Source of the DNA: Bradyrhizobium sp. C9
GTDB lineage: Bacteria > Pseudomonadota > Alphaproteobacteria > Rhizobiales > Xanthobacteraceae
DNA length: 64,000 nt
NCBI RefSeq assembly: GCF_002532045.1
Contig: NZ_NWTG01000007.1
Coordinates: 186,001 to 250,000 of the forward strand
Direction of reading: 5' to 3'
The notes below the pieces were generated by a model. It was given only the letters and a program-made list of their open reading frames with translations, did not search any database and was not told the origin of the DNA. A program made the position numbers and the translations under genes. Position 1 is the stretch's first letter, and every line of letters begins with the position of its first letter. Below are positions 1 through 8,337 of the stretch, one piece after another.

Positions 1-1272
1 CTCTCCAGCGGAGCCGTTGCTTTCGGCATCGTCTCGCTGTTGCCGGTCGAACTGATCCTTCAGGTCGGCAGCAGTGCCGGTTTCGCCATGGTGTTTGCGT
101 TGCTGATCGCCGCCATCATCTGGAACGTGGGCACCTGGTATTTTGGATTGCCCGCCTCGAGTTCGCACACGCTGATCGGATCGATCATGGGCGTCGGTAT
201 CGCGAACGCGCTGATGCACGGACGAGAAGGGACCTCCGGCGTGGATTGGTCGCAGGCCGTCAACACCGGCAAGGCGCTGCTGCTGTCGCCACTGTTCGGA
301 TTTGCGCTCGCGGCCATCCTGCTCTACGGGCTGAAAACCGCGCTGCTCCGCGCAACGCCGGCGCTGTTCGGCGAGCCGAAAGGCGACCAGCCGCCGTCCT
401 GGTGGATCCGCGGCATCCTGATCCTGACCTGCACCCTGGTCAGCTTCTTTCACGGATCGAACGACGGTCAAAAAGGCATGGGTCTCATCATGCTCATCCT
501 GATCGGCGTCGTCCCGACCGCCTATGCACTCAACCGCGCGATGCCTGCGAGCCAGATCGCGGCCTTCACCGCGAATTCGGCGGCGGCGAGCAAGGTGATC
601 GAGGATAGGGGAGCCGATCGCAAGGTGACGGGCAATCCGCGTCCGGCGGTGACGAACTACATCGCCCTTCGGCAGCTCACCGACGAGACCTATCCGTCAC
701 TCGCCGTTCTCGTCGGCGAAATCCGCGACCAGGTCGTGCAGTACGGTTCGCTGGCGAAATTCCCGGCCGAGACCGTCGGCAACACGCGCAACGACATGTA
801 CCTGGTGTCGGAGGCGCTGCGCTCGCTCATGAAGGGCAGCGACAGCGGGCTGAACGATGCCGATGTTGCGACGCTCAATCGCTACAAGGGCTCGCTGGAT
901 GCCGCCACCAAATTCATTCCGTCCTGGGTGAAGATTGCGGTCGCCATCGCGCTCGGCCTCGGCACGATGGTCGGCTGGAAGCGAATTGTCGTGACGGTGG
1001 GTGAGAAGATCGGCAAGGCCCATCTGGCCTATGCGCAGGGTGCCTGCGCCGAGATCACGGCGGCGGCGACCATCGCAGCGGCGGACGGATACGGCTTGCC
1101 GGTGTCGACGACGCATGTGCTGTCGTCCGGCATCGCCGGCACCATGACCGCAAACGGATCCGGCCTGCAATGGTCGACCATCCGCAACATCGCCATGGCC
1201 TGGGTTCTGACCTTGCCGGTGGCGATGCTGATCTCGGGCGTTCTCTACTTCGTATTCGCGCATTTGTTTTAG
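1..1272 (+). CDS. PiT-family inorganic phosphate transporter, 5' end outside window
   Basis: This is the C-terminal part (about 423 residues) of a PiT-type low-affinity phosphate permease of the inner membrane, which imports phosphate with protons or as a metal-phosphate complex. The frame is open from base 1, so the real start lies upstream and the TTG at 40 is only the first possible start inside the window. A first half-signature is seen around bases 151-195 (ASSSHTLIGSIMG), the second PiT signature HGSNDGQKG is at about 451-477, and PVSTTHVLSSG at about 1102-1134. Several hydrophobic segments are visible at both ends, with a hydrophilic loop between about 600 and 920. A lone cyclic-nucleotide-binding protein follows 63 bases downstream. 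The family call is firm; substrate preference is by family. Confidence 0.93.
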   Translation, partial: LSSGAVAFGIVSLLPVELILQVGSSAGFAMVFALLIAAIIWNVGTWYFGLPASSSHTLIGSIMGVGIANALMHGREGTSGVDWSQAVNTGKALLLSPLFGFALAAILLYGLKTALLRATPALFGEPKGDQPPSWWIRGILILTCTLVSFFHGSNDGQKGMGLIMLILIGVVPTAYALNRAMPASQIAAFTANSAAASKVIEDRGADRKVTGNPRPAVTNYIALRQLTDETYPSLAVLVGEIRDQVVQYGSLAKFPAETVGNTRNDMYLVSEALRSLMKGSDSGLNDADVATLNRYKGSLDAATKFIPSWVKIAVAIALGLGTMVGWKRIVVTVGEKIGKAHLAYAQGACAEITAAATIAAADGYGLPVSTTHVLSSGIAGTMTANGSGLQWSTIRNIAMAWVLTLPVAMLISGVLYFVFAHLF

Positions 1273-1335
1273 CCGGAGCAGCAAGACAACCGGATGCATC
1301 AGATCTGCATCCAGGTTCGGGGAAAGGAATTTCGA

Positions 1336-1704
1336 GTGGCAGATGCAAGCTTCAGCCTTCTGACGGGCAACGATATCGAAACGCGCCTGGTGCGGGCCGG
1401 TGGGATTATTTTTCGCGAGGGCGAGCAGGCCAACGAGCTGTTCGTGATCAAGAGCGGCTATGTGCGCATTCAGGTCGGTAACAAGACCATGGCGGACCTG
1501 CCGGCGGACACGATCTTTGGCGAAATGGCGTTGATCGACAACGAGCCAAGAAGTGCGACCGCCGCGGCGCTCACGGATGTCGAGCTCGTCCCGGTCTCGG
1601 AAAAGCAGTTTCTCTTCCTCGTCAGCCAGACGCCGCACTTTGCCCTCAAGGTGATGAGGACGCTGGCCCAGCGGCTCAGAACCATGAACAAAGGCGTCTT
1701 CTAA
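1336..1704 (+). CDS. stand-alone cyclic nucleotide-binding (Crp/cNMP) domain protein
   Basis: A 122-residue protein from the GTG at 1336, which has a good ribosome site (GGAAAGGA, 1321-1328) 7 bases before it; an in-frame ATG at 1294 would add 14 residues but has no such site. It holds one cNMP-binding beta-roll: FREGEQANELFVIKSGYV, then the phosphate-binding cassette FGEMALIDNEPRSATAAA (canonical FGExAL...R(S/T)A), and a C-terminal helix. There is no helix-turn-helix, so it is not a Crp-type DNA-binding regulator. It is co-directional with the phosphate transporter upstream (63-base gap) and may be a ligand-sensing partner of it or of another membrane protein; that link is inference. The ligand (cAMP, cGMP or other) cannot be read from the sequence. 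Confidence 0.82.
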   Translation: MADASFSLLTGNDIETRLVRAGGIIFREGEQANELFVIKSGYVRIQVGNKTMADLPADTIFGEMALIDNEPRSATAAALTDVELVPVSEKQFLFLVSQTPHFALKVMRTLAQRLRTMNKGVF

Positions 1705-1727
1705 AGCGCGATGAGATTGGGTTGAAT
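1703..1727. repeat. partial Bradyrhizobium-type intergenic repeat
   Basis: The stretch AAAGCGCGATGAGATTGGGT and following bases directly after the stop of the cNMP protein resembles the edge of a repeat that is very common between genes in Bradyrhizobium (recognised from memory). It abuts the AraC-type gene remnant that follows. Confidence 0.3.
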
Positions 1728-1730
1728 CTA

Positions 1731-1823
1731 GGCGAGGCCAGCATCCAGTCTCGCGCCATCGATTTCAATCGTTGCTTCCGCCGCCGCTTCGGCTTGACGC
1801 CGTCGGCGGCACGCGGCACTTGA
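1731..1823 (+). pseudogene. remnant of an AraC-family regulator (C-terminal tail only)
   Basis: Reading from 1731 in the frame ending at the TGA 1821-1823 gives a 30-residue peptide ending IDFNRCFRRRFGLTPSAARG-T. This is the end of the AraC/XylS DNA-binding domain (typically SHFNRxFRRxFGxTPSxxR). No start codon, first helix-turn-helix or ligand domain lies upstream: the frame runs straight into the cNMP gene and a repeat fragment. The part before FNR is degenerate. It is therefore a gene relic, not a functional gene. Confidence 0.55.
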
Positions 1824-1900
1824 CGCGTGAACGCAATCCGGCCTTGAACGTGACACAGTGGTAATGTGACGCAACTTGAACCACCTGCCTGCGTTACCAT

Positions 1901-2464
1901 GTGATGGCCATGCCCGAGGACGACATTTTCTCCCCCCACGCCACGCGATCGCGGCCGCCTTTCGGCGGGGCGCAGGCGCGCGGCAAGGTTATCGATCAGG
2001 ACGGGCGCGAGCTCGGCGATGGCCCGCTGCATTCGCAGTTCCAGGGTTTTCAGGGAGCCTTTACGGAAGGCTTCAGCTTCGACTTCCGCAACTCCACCGC
2101 CAACCCGTTCGGCAATCTGACGCGCGAGGAGCGGCTGGCGCGGCTGGAGATGATCGCAAAGCTGCTCGACGTCGCCTTCGTCGTGCCGGGCACCAATGTC
2201 CGCTACGGCATCGACGGGCTGATCGGCCTGATCCCGGTGATCGGCGATCTCATCACCACCGCGATCTCGCTGTGGCTGGTGCGCGAGGCCCGTCTGTTGG
2301 GCGCGCCCTGGCACATCACCGCGCGCATGCTCGCCAATGTCGCGGTCGACGGCGTGGTCGGCATGGTGCCGGTGGCGGGCGATGCCTTCGACGTCATGTT
2401 CCGCGCCAATATCCGCAATGTGCGGATGCTGCGGCGCTGGCTCGACAAGCAGCCCAGGCTCTAG
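1901..2464 (+). CDS. DUF4112 domain protein
   Basis: A 187-residue protein of the DUF4112 family, function unknown. The DUF4112 core lies at about residues 75-180: RLEMIAKLLDVAFVVPGT, then RYGIDGLIGLIPVIGDLITTAISLWLV, and GMVPVAGDAFDVMFRANIRN. The two glycine/proline-rich hydrophobic hairpins (GLIPVIGD and GMVPVAGD) are the hallmark and suggest membrane association. The N-terminal 70 residues are polar and poorly conserved in type. Starts at GTG 1901, ATG 1904 or ATG 1910 are all possible and none has a clear ribosome site. A bidirectional terminator lies downstream before a convergent gene. Conserved family, role unknown. Confidence 0.85.
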   Translation: MMAMPEDDIFSPHATRSRPPFGGAQARGKVIDQDGRELGDGPLHSQFQGFQGAFTEGFSFDFRNSTANPFGNLTREERLARLEMIAKLLDVAFVVPGTNVRYGIDGLIGLIPVIGDLITTAISLWLVREARLLGAPWHITARMLANVAVDGVVGMVPVAGDAFDVMFRANIRNVRMLRRWLDKQPRL

Positions 2465-2567
2465 AGCCTATTCCGTTCCGATTGAATCGGAACGGGCCTC
2501 TCGATTCTTGTTTTGACGCGTTTTCTTCACGCGAACCGGTATCCACTTCGCTCGAAAACGCTCTAAC
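2464..2567. repeat. Bradyrhizobium-type interspersed repeat with inverted arms
   Basis: Directly after the DUF4112 stop. Contains the inverted pair CCGTTCCGATT / AATCGGAACGG (about 2471-2495) and then a block reading TTTTGACGCGTTTTCTTCAC followed by GCGAACCGGTATCCACTTCG and CTCGAAAACGCTC. I recognise this combination as a highly repeated intergenic element of Bradyrhizobium and relatives; only this copy is in the window. Confidence 0.6.
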
Positions 2568-2576
2568 CCCAAAACA

Positions 2577-2604
2577 AAAGCCCCCGGATCGGTCCGAGGG
2601 CTTT
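2577..2604. terminator. bidirectional intrinsic terminator
   Basis: AAAAGCCCCCGGA-TCGG-TCCGAGGGCTTTT: a G+C-rich stem with a four-base loop flanked by an A-run and a T-run, so it can work on both strands. It lies between two convergent genes, the DUF4112 protein (plus) and the 96-residue protein (minus). Confidence 0.8.
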
Positions 2605-2627
2605 TCGTTGAGCGACGCGTAGAAAGT

Positions 2628-2918
2628 CTACGCGGCGTCGGCGTCGGTCTGGGCCGGCTCGGCGCGCGGACGGCGCGGCAGCGGGAAGCCTTCGCTCTCA
2701 TACAGCGAACGGATGCCGTTCTGGTCGAAACGGGCTTCCTCGACCTGGAGATAGGCGCCGTTCAGCGAATCCGCCGGCAGCTGCTCCATCGCGAACTGCA
2801 CGGCCTCGGCAGCAGTGCCGAAACGGCGGTAAGCAAAGCCGGCCCGCTTCTTCTTGCGGATCGCGGCAGGGAACAGTTCGGCGGACGTGTTATAGTTGAA
2901 CGGACGCAGGGGACGCAT
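2628..2918 (-). CDS. conserved hypothetical protein, 96 aa
   Basis: A small basic-then-acidic protein (MRPLRPFNYNTSAELFPAAI at the N-terminus) of a type I recognise as conserved among Bradyrhizobium and relatives, without known function. It has no signal peptide or membrane segment. AGAGGT lies 10 bases before the ATG. The block RKKKRAGFAYRRFGTAAEAV suggests a nucleic-acid or membrane-surface interaction, but that is speculation. It stands alone between a terminator and a 385-base gap holding a 54-residue membrane protein. Confidence 0.7.
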   Translation of the reverse strand: MRPLRPFNYNTSAELFPAAIRKKKRAGFAYRRFGTAAEAVQFAMEQLPADSLNGAYLQVEEARFDQNGIRSLYESEGFPLPRRPRAEPAQTDADAA

Positions 2919-3140
2919 GGTCGACGACCTCTTGTGTTCTTGGCATAGAGCGGCGAAAGGGATTTTGGGGGACGGCGGCCTACAATCGGCGGCGCGCCGT
3001 ACATGTCATTTCGATCCCTAATATAGGCCTCTTTGACAAAAATGCGACCCCAGAAGCGCCCCCGGCAGGGCACATGCTGAATCCGCGCATAGCACGCGGC
3101 CAATCAAAATAACTCCATTTATTTCAATGGCTTATAGCCA

Positions 3141-3305
3141 TTAAATCTTGTCGAGCCAGGCCAGGATCACGACCACGATCAAAATCACCCCGAAAAGGCC
3201 CATTCCGGAGTGGCCGAGACCATAGCCGTAGCCGCGGATGCGGCCGCTATAGCCGCCCAGCAGGATAACCAGCAGGAGGATGATGAGGATCAGTCCGAGC
3301 GACAT
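3141..3305 (-). CDS. DUF3309-like small hydrophobic membrane protein, 54 aa
   Basis: Starts at the ATG 3303-3305, which follows a strong ribosome site (GAGGAGG, revealed as CCTCCTC at 3309-3315 on the plus strand); a longer upstream reading to 3377 lacks one. The protein begins MSLGLILIILLLVILLGGYS, has a glycine/tyrosine-rich middle (GRIRGYGYGLGHSGMG) and a second hydrophobic helix (LFGVILIVVVILAWLDKI). Two short membrane helices joined by a Gly-rich loop match the DUF3309 pattern. Function unknown. Confidence 0.72.
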   Translation of the reverse strand: MSLGLILIILLLVILLGGYSGRIRGYGYGLGHSGMGLFGVILIVVVILAWLDKI

Positions 3306-3405
3306 GGCGCCCTCCTCAGAAGAGGCGGCGGCCGCTCGGCGAGACGCCGACGGCCCCGCGAATTCGGAGCAAAGCACATTCCGGGGCGCGAGTCGTTAAA
3401 TTCGT

Positions 3406-3500
3406 CGTCATTCCGGGGCGATGCGCAGCATCGAACCCGGAATCTCGAGATCCCGGGTTCAGTCCTGCGGACTGCCCCGGGATGACGGCTTCGCCGTCAT
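3406..3500. repeat. palindromic intergenic repeat (CGTCATTCCGGGGCG family)
   Basis: Begins CGTCATTCCGGGGCG and ends GCCCCGGGATGACG (to 3487), the two ends being largely inverted copies; between them are further inverted pieces (CCCGGAATCTCGAGATCCCGGG region). It is followed by a perfect hairpin ATGACGGC-TTC-GCCGTCAT (3482-3500) that overlaps the stop codon of the next minus-strand gene. I recognise the family as common in Bradyrhizobium intergenic DNA. Confidence 0.6.
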
Positions 3501-3874
3501 TTCTTGCTTTCGTCGATCGGGAGCACCTTCAGCGGGGTCGGGTAGGGCTCGACCCGCAGCGAGTCGCTGGCGATCAGGCCGATCTTGTGCAGCGGCGCCT
3601 GTTCGAGATCGCCGGAGGCGGATTTGTGCACGGCATACTGCCAGACGCTCATCGAGCCCTTGGCGACCAGCATCTTGGCGATGCCGCCGGCATTCTGGCC
3701 TTCGACCTGGGCGAGGTCGGCGTCCGTCAGGCCGATGACGATTTCGTCCTTGGAGGTGATGACCTTGAACAGCGAGATCTTGTCGGCGGCGAACGCCGGC
3801 ACGCTCACGGCGCTCCCGATGACGAGACTGGCAAGACCGAGACCAAACAAAAGCTTTGCTGGAATTGGCGACAT
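3497..3874 (-). CDS. exported hypothetical protein, 125 aa
   Basis: The start at 3874 (MSPIPAKLLFGLG) is chosen because AAGGAAA sits 6 bases upstream; an ATG 24 bases earlier lacks a site. It has a clear Sec signal peptide (hydrophobic LLFGLGLASLVIGSAVS, cleavage likely after VPAFA-AD). The mature protein is about 95 residues with no cysteines and no motif I recognise (KISLFKVITSKDEIVIGLTD). It lies between a palindromic repeat and the terminator of the msr operon. Periplasmic location is inferred from the signal; role unknown. Confidence 0.68.
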   Translation of the reverse strand: MSPIPAKLLFGLGLASLVIGSAVSVPAFAADKISLFKVITSKDEIVIGLTDADLAQVEGQNAGGIAKMLVAKGSMSVWQYAVHKSASGDLEQAPLHKIGLIASDSLRVEPYPTPLKVLPIDESKK

Positions 3875-3919
3875 CGAAATTTCCTTGTGTTTATGCACGC
3901 GAACGGGCGACCGGGCAAA

Positions 3920-3958
3920 ACAAAACCCCGCGCGACCGGTTCTTGGTCGCGCGGGGCG
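3920..3958 (-). terminator. intrinsic terminator of the msrA-msrB operon
   Basis: A 12-bp perfect stem (CCCCGCGCGACC / GGTCGCGCGGGG, arms at 3926-3937 and 3945-3956) is followed, on the minus strand, by TTTTGTTTT. It lies about 95 bases after the msrB stop. Confidence 0.8.
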
Positions 3959-4006
3959 GAGAAATTGTTCGACGTTAGGCCAGGATATTTGCCAGATCCA
4001 CCGTCG

Positions 4007-4042
4007 TCATTGCCGGGCTCGACCCGGCAATCCATCCAGGAG
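4007..4042. repeat. short palindromic repeat (TTGCCGGG family)
   Basis: CGTCATTGCCGGGCTCGACC then CGGCAATCCATC: the arms TTGCCGGG and CCCGGCAA are inverted around CTCGA. This is a common Bradyrhizobium intergenic palindrome, by recognition; it lies between the msr terminator and the msrB stop. Confidence 0.5.
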
Positions 4043-4052
4043 TTGGCGGCCG

Positions 4053-4466
<414 letters not shown>

Positions 4467-4487
4467 TCAACCTCCTTTGCGAGATGC

Positions 4488-5204
4488 TCAGTTGGTGACC
4501 TTGGCGCTGCTCACCAGCGTCGGCTTCTCGATGTAATTCTCCGCGAAGATCTTCTTCAGGTTCTCGACCTTCGGGATGTCGTTATACGCAATATAGGGCT
4601 GGTTCGGGTGCAGCGTCAGATAGTCCTGGTGGTAACCCTCCGCCGGATAGAACGCCTCCAGCGCGCCGACCTTGGTGACGATCGGCTTCTTGTAGACCTT
4701 GGCCGCGTTGAGCTGGGCGATATAGGCGTCCGCCACCTTCTTCTGCTCGTCGCTGGTCGTGAAGATCGCCGAACGATATTGCGTGCCGGAGTCGGGGCCC
4801 TGGCGGTTCAACTGGGTCGGGTCATGCACGACCGAGAAGAAGATCTGCAGGATCTTGCCGTAGGAGATCTTCTGCGGGTCGTACTTGATCTCGACGGACT
4901 CGGCGTGCCCGGTGGCGCCGGTCGAGACCTTCTCATAGTCGGCGTTCGCCTTGCTGCCGCCGGAGTAGCCGGACACCGCGCTGACGACGCCGGCGGTGTG
5001 CTGGAACACGCCCTGCACACCCCAGAAGCAGCCGCCGGCGAGCACCGCGGTCTTGATGCCGGTTTCCGGCGCGCTCGCCGCCGGCGCCGGGATGACCACG
5101 GCATCCTCGGCGGCAAGCGAGGGCGCAACGGCAAAAGCGGCAACGGCCAGCGCGCCGATCGCGGCGGCGCCAAGCGAGAGGCGGCTGAGGGAGCTTTTGG
5201 GCAT
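4488..5204 (-). CDS. msrA: exported peptide-methionine (S)-S-oxide reductase MsrA
   Basis: A 238-residue MsrA starting at ATG 5204 (GAGGAA 5 bases upstream; a longer reading to 5225 is less likely). The first 32 residues form a signal peptide (SLGAAAIGALAVAAFAVAPSLAA), so the enzyme is probably periplasmic. The catalytic GGCFWG motif puts the nucleophilic cysteine at residue 59, followed by GVVSAVSGYSGG, HAESVEIKYDP and DPTQLNRQGPDSGTQYRSAI, all typical. No C-terminal resolving-cysteine cluster is seen. First gene of the msrA-msrB operon. Confidence 0.94.
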   Translation of the reverse strand: MPKSSLSRLSLGAAAIGALAVAAFAVAPSLAAEDAVVIPAPAASAPETGIKTAVLAGGCFWGVQGVFQHTAGVVSAVSGYSGGSKANADYEKVSTGATGHAESVEIKYDPQKISYGKILQIFFSVVHDPTQLNRQGPDSGTQYRSAIFTTSDEQKKVADAYIAQLNAAKVYKKPIVTKVGALEAFYPAEGYHQDYLTLHPNQPYIAYNDIPKVENLKKIFAENYIEKPTLVSSAKVTN

Positions 5205-5609
5205 GGGTTCCTCGTGGGATCGCATTTGGGGGCCAGTCTAGAGCGGGAGCCGGCATTGGCAAACCGGGCCGGCTGCTCTGACGTTTCAAAATACGGGCGC
5301 GGGGCCGTTTTGTTACGGCGCCGGCCACACAGTTTCGTGAGGGAAATCAGCGAGGTTCAGGGATGACGGTGGATGGATTTTTGCACGCGGCCTCTCCACG
5401 CCCGTCGTCCTGGCGAAAGCCAGGTGAACTCAGGGGACCCATAGCCACCAAATGTACCAGTAGGCGGGATCGTGGCCCCCAGCGTCGCGCAACAACAAGC
5501 AGCCGGGGTAATGGGTCCTGGCTTTCGCCAGGACGACGCTGAATGTTGGCGCCCTCTGCGAGTCATACACTCAGCTGCTGTCAGGATGACGTCGGCGCCT
5601 GCGGGACGA
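5205..5609. other. gene-free stretch upstream of msrA
   Basis: Contains the msrA promoter region (not resolvable by eye) and a long interspersed repeat (5404-5537). No open reading frame here has a convincing start or composition. Confidence 0.6.
5404..5537. repeat. 134-bp interspersed repeat with perfect 21-bp terminal inverted repeats
   Basis: The left end GTCGTCCTGGCGAAAGCCAGG (5404-5424, written here as 21 bases because it is short, arms GTCGTCCTGGCG and AAAGCCAGG) is the exact reverse complement of bases 5517-5537. Inside is GGGACCCATAGCCACCAAA. A second copy of the same family with similar ends and core lies at 25956-26096. No coding capacity. Confidence 0.75.
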
Positions 5610-6719
5610 TCACACCACCACGCTCAGCCGCTTCGCGGCGCGCGTGATGCCCGTATACAGCCACCTCGCGCGCGAGTCCTGGAACGCAAAGCTCTCGTCG
5701 AACAGCACCACGTCGTCCCATTGCGAACCCTGCGACTTGTGCACGGTTAGTATGTATCCGTAGTCGAACTCGTCATAGGGCTTGCGCTGCTCCCACGGAA
5801 TGCCCTCGATGCCGCCGTCGAAGCATTCGCCGCGCACCGACACCTTGGTGACTTTGTGGCCGAAATCCTCGTCCGGCATCACGCGCATGGTGATGATCTT
5901 GGACTTCGACTGCGCGCGCGCCTTGACCCGCCACAGGCCGCCGTTGAACAGCGCCTTCTTGCGGTTGTTGCGCAGGCAGACCAGCTTGTCGCCGGCGACC
6001 GGGAGAGGATCTTCGATGTTCAGCCGCTGCCGCATCCGCATGTTGTAGGCGCGGCGGGTGTTGTTGCGGCCGACCAGCACCTGGTCGGCGCGCATCACGC
6101 GGTCCGGATCGAGCTCCTTCCGCGACACCACTTCGCTCTCGCCATGGCGGCCGATCTCGAGCTCGCGGCCCTCGCGGATATCCATCGACATCCGCACGAT
6201 CGGATCGTCCTGCGCCTGGCGGTGCACCTCGGTCAGCATCGCGTCCGGCTCGGCGTCGGTGAAGAAGCCGCCGCCCTGGATCGGCGGCAATTGCGCGGGA
6301 TCGCCGAGCACCAGCAGCGGGCAGTCGAACGACATCAGATCGCGGCCGAGCTCGGCGTCGACCATCGAGCATTCGTCGATCACGATCAGCTTGGCCTTCG
6401 AGGCCGGCGCGTCGTCCCACAGCTCGAAACTCGGCTGCTCGACGCCCGACTCGCGGGCGCGGTAGATCAGCGAGTGAATCGTGGAGGCGCTGTCGCAGCC
6501 CTTGTTGCGCATCACCAGCGCCGCCTTGCCGGTGAAGGCCGCGAATTTCACCTCGCCGTCGACGCCCTCGGCGATGTGCTGGGCCAGCGTGGTCTTGCCG
6601 GTTCCGGCATAGCCGAACAGGCGGAACACCGGCGGTGTCCCGTTCTGGCCGGGCTTGGCTTTCAGCCAGTCGGCAACGGCTTTCAGCGCGGAATCCTGAT
6701 GCGGCGTAAAGGTGGTCAT
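5610..6719 (-). CDS. ATP-dependent RecD/UvrD-like DNA helicase (AAA family)
   Basis: A 369-residue superfamily-1 helicase-like ATPase from ATG 6719 (an upstream reading to 6785 adds a Cys/Arg-rich unlikely leader). Visible motifs: Walker A GYAGTGKTT (residues 36-44), motif Ia FTGKAALVMRNKG, Walker B VIDECSMVD, motif III LVLGDPAQLPP, and C-terminal motif VI region TVHKSQGSQW...YTGITRAAKRL, as in RecD and Dda-type enzymes. It is shorter than RecD proper and has no RecBC partner nearby, so it is probably a stand-alone 5'-3' helicase, by family. It stands alone, between a repeat region and the divergent LLM gene. Confidence 0.88.
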   Translation of the reverse strand: MTTFTPHQDSALKAVADWLKAKPGQNGTPPVFRLFGYAGTGKTTLAQHIAEGVDGEVKFAAFTGKAALVMRNKGCDSASTIHSLIYRARESGVEQPSFELWDDAPASKAKLIVIDECSMVDAELGRDLMSFDCPLLVLGDPAQLPPIQGGGFFTDAEPDAMLTEVHRQAQDDPIVRMSMDIREGRELEIGRHGESEVVSRKELDPDRVMRADQVLVGRNNTRRAYNMRMRQRLNIEDPLPVAGDKLVCLRNNRKKALFNGGLWRVKARAQSKSKIITMRVMPDEDFGHKVTKVSVRGECFDGGIEGIPWEQRKPYDEFDYGYILTVHKSQGSQWDDVVLFDESFAFQDSRARWLYTGITRAAKRLSVVV

Positions 6720-6918
6720 GGGGCTTTCGGAAGAATGAGCGCGCGAGCGATAGCGCCGCGACTCACACCCGCACAAGCTAAACATTCATGCGTCCCAAGC
6801 AAGCCGTCTCCCGCTACACGGAATTGGGGTTTCGCGCCCGAGGCTAGACTTGGTCTGCCCCGCCACTAGACTGACCGAAAACAACAAGCGGTCGGGGACG
6901 GACCTTGGGAGTGACGCC

Positions 6919-8124
6919 ATGAAATTCGGCATCTTTTACGAGCTGCAACTGCCGCGCCCCTGGAACGACGGCGACGAGCTCCGGCTCTACCAGAACGCGC
7001 TGACCCAATTGGAGACTGCCGACCGGCTCGGCTACGACTACGCCTGGGTCGTCGAGCATCATTTCCTCGAGGAATATTCGCACTCGCCGGCGCCGGAATC
7101 CTTCCTTGCTGCCGCGAGCCAGCGCACCAAAAACATCCGGCTCGGCCACGGCATCTTCCAGCTCACCACCAATCATCCCGCGCGCGTCGCCGAGCGCGTC
7201 GCGGTGCTCGATCTGCTCTCTAACGGTCGCTGCGAGTTCGGCATGGGCGAGAGCGCCTCGATCACCGAGCTGACGCCGTTCGGCCGCGACATGGAGACCA
7301 AGCGCGAAGTGTTCGAAGAAGCCGTGCAGGCGATCTTCCCGATGTTCACCAAGGTCGGCACCGAGCATCACGGCAAGTATTTCGACATCCCGCTGCGCAA
7401 TGTCGTGCCGAAGCCGGTGCAGAAGCCGCATCCGCCGCTCTGGATGGCGTGCTCGCAACTGCCGACGATCGAACGCGCCGGGCAGAACGGGTTCGGCGCG
7501 CTCGGCTTTCAGTTCGTCAGCGCCGAGGCGGCGCATGCCTGGGTGCACGCCTATTACAACGCGATCACCAAGCGGCTGAAGAAGCTCGCCGACTACGAGA
7601 CCAATCCCAACATGGCGCTGGTCTCGTTCTTCATGTGCGCCGAGACCGATGAAGAGGCGCGCAAGCGCGCCGACGGCGCGACCTTCTTCCAGTTCGCGCT
7701 GCGCTATTACGGCCAGGCGCAGAACCGGCAGCGGCCTGCGCCGGGCACCGTCAACATGTGGGACGAGTACAACAAGTGGAAGCGCGAGAATCCGGAGGCG
7801 CAGGAGGCTGCGCTGCGCGGCGGCCTGATCGGCTCGCCGGAAACGATCGCTAAAAAGCTGCGGCGCTTCCGCGCCTCGCATATCGACCAGGTGATCCTGC
7901 TCAACCAGGCCGGCAAGAACACTCACGAGCACATCTGCGAGTCGCTCGAATTGTTCGGGAAAGAGGTGATGCCCGAGTTCCAGCACGATCCCGAGCACGA
8001 TGCCTGGAAGAAGGGCGTGCTCGACGGCTCGATCCAGCTCGAGGAGATCGACACCCAGGCGTTCTCGGACCGCTATGGCACACTCGCGGTCAATGTCGGC
8101 CCGAAGACCGCAGCCGCCGGCTGA
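6919..8124 (+). CDS. LLM-class flavin-dependent monooxygenase (luciferase-like)
   Basis: A 401-residue luciferase-like monooxygenase. The start at 6919 (MKFGIFYELQLPRPW) has GGGAG about 10 bases upstream. The N-terminal TIM-barrel strand, WVVEHHFLEEYSHSPAPESF (substrate/flavin region), RLGHGIFQLTTNHPARVAERVAVLDLLSNGRCEFGMGE and a C-terminal GSPETIAKKLRRF are typical of the bacterial luciferase superfamily that uses reduced FMN. It precedes the alkanesulfonate operon but is separated from it by a hairpin terminator and about 200 bases, so shared function is uncertain. The substrate is not evident. Confidence 0.88.
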   Translation: MKFGIFYELQLPRPWNDGDELRLYQNALTQLETADRLGYDYAWVVEHHFLEEYSHSPAPESFLAAASQRTKNIRLGHGIFQLTTNHPARVAERVAVLDLLSNGRCEFGMGESASITELTPFGRDMETKREVFEEAVQAIFPMFTKVGTEHHGKYFDIPLRNVVPKPVQKPHPPLWMACSQLPTIERAGQNGFGALGFQFVSAEAAHAWVHAYYNAITKRLKKLADYETNPNMALVSFFMCAETDEEARKRADGATFFQFALRYYGQAQNRQRPAPGTVNMWDEYNKWKRENPEAQEAALRGGLIGSPETIAKKLRRFRASHIDQVILLNQAGKNTHEHICESLELFGKEVMPEFQHDPEHDAWKKGVLDGSIQLEEIDTQAFSDRYGTLAVNVGPKTAAAG

Positions 8125-8206
8125 ATTGATGCGCAGCCACCTCGCGATCGCGTGAAGAAAATAATTCGCTACGCGCGACCTGCGCCTTGAACGAAACGGC
8201 ACGCGC

Positions 8207-8241
8207 GATGCCTGCACCGAAGTGCAGGCATCGCTATTTTT
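8207..8241 (+). terminator. intrinsic terminator after the LLM gene
   Basis: Stem GATGCCTGCA-CCGAAG-TGCAGGCATC (8207-8232) with a perfect 10-bp pairing, followed by GCTATTTTT. Confidence 0.82.
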
Positions 8242-8337
8242 GTGCGGTGCTCGACAGCTTCATTCGCGCGCCCCATCATCCTGACAACGCATGATCGCGC
8301 GTCGAGAAACGCGCTCGATCGTCAGGAGAGTTTTGGA

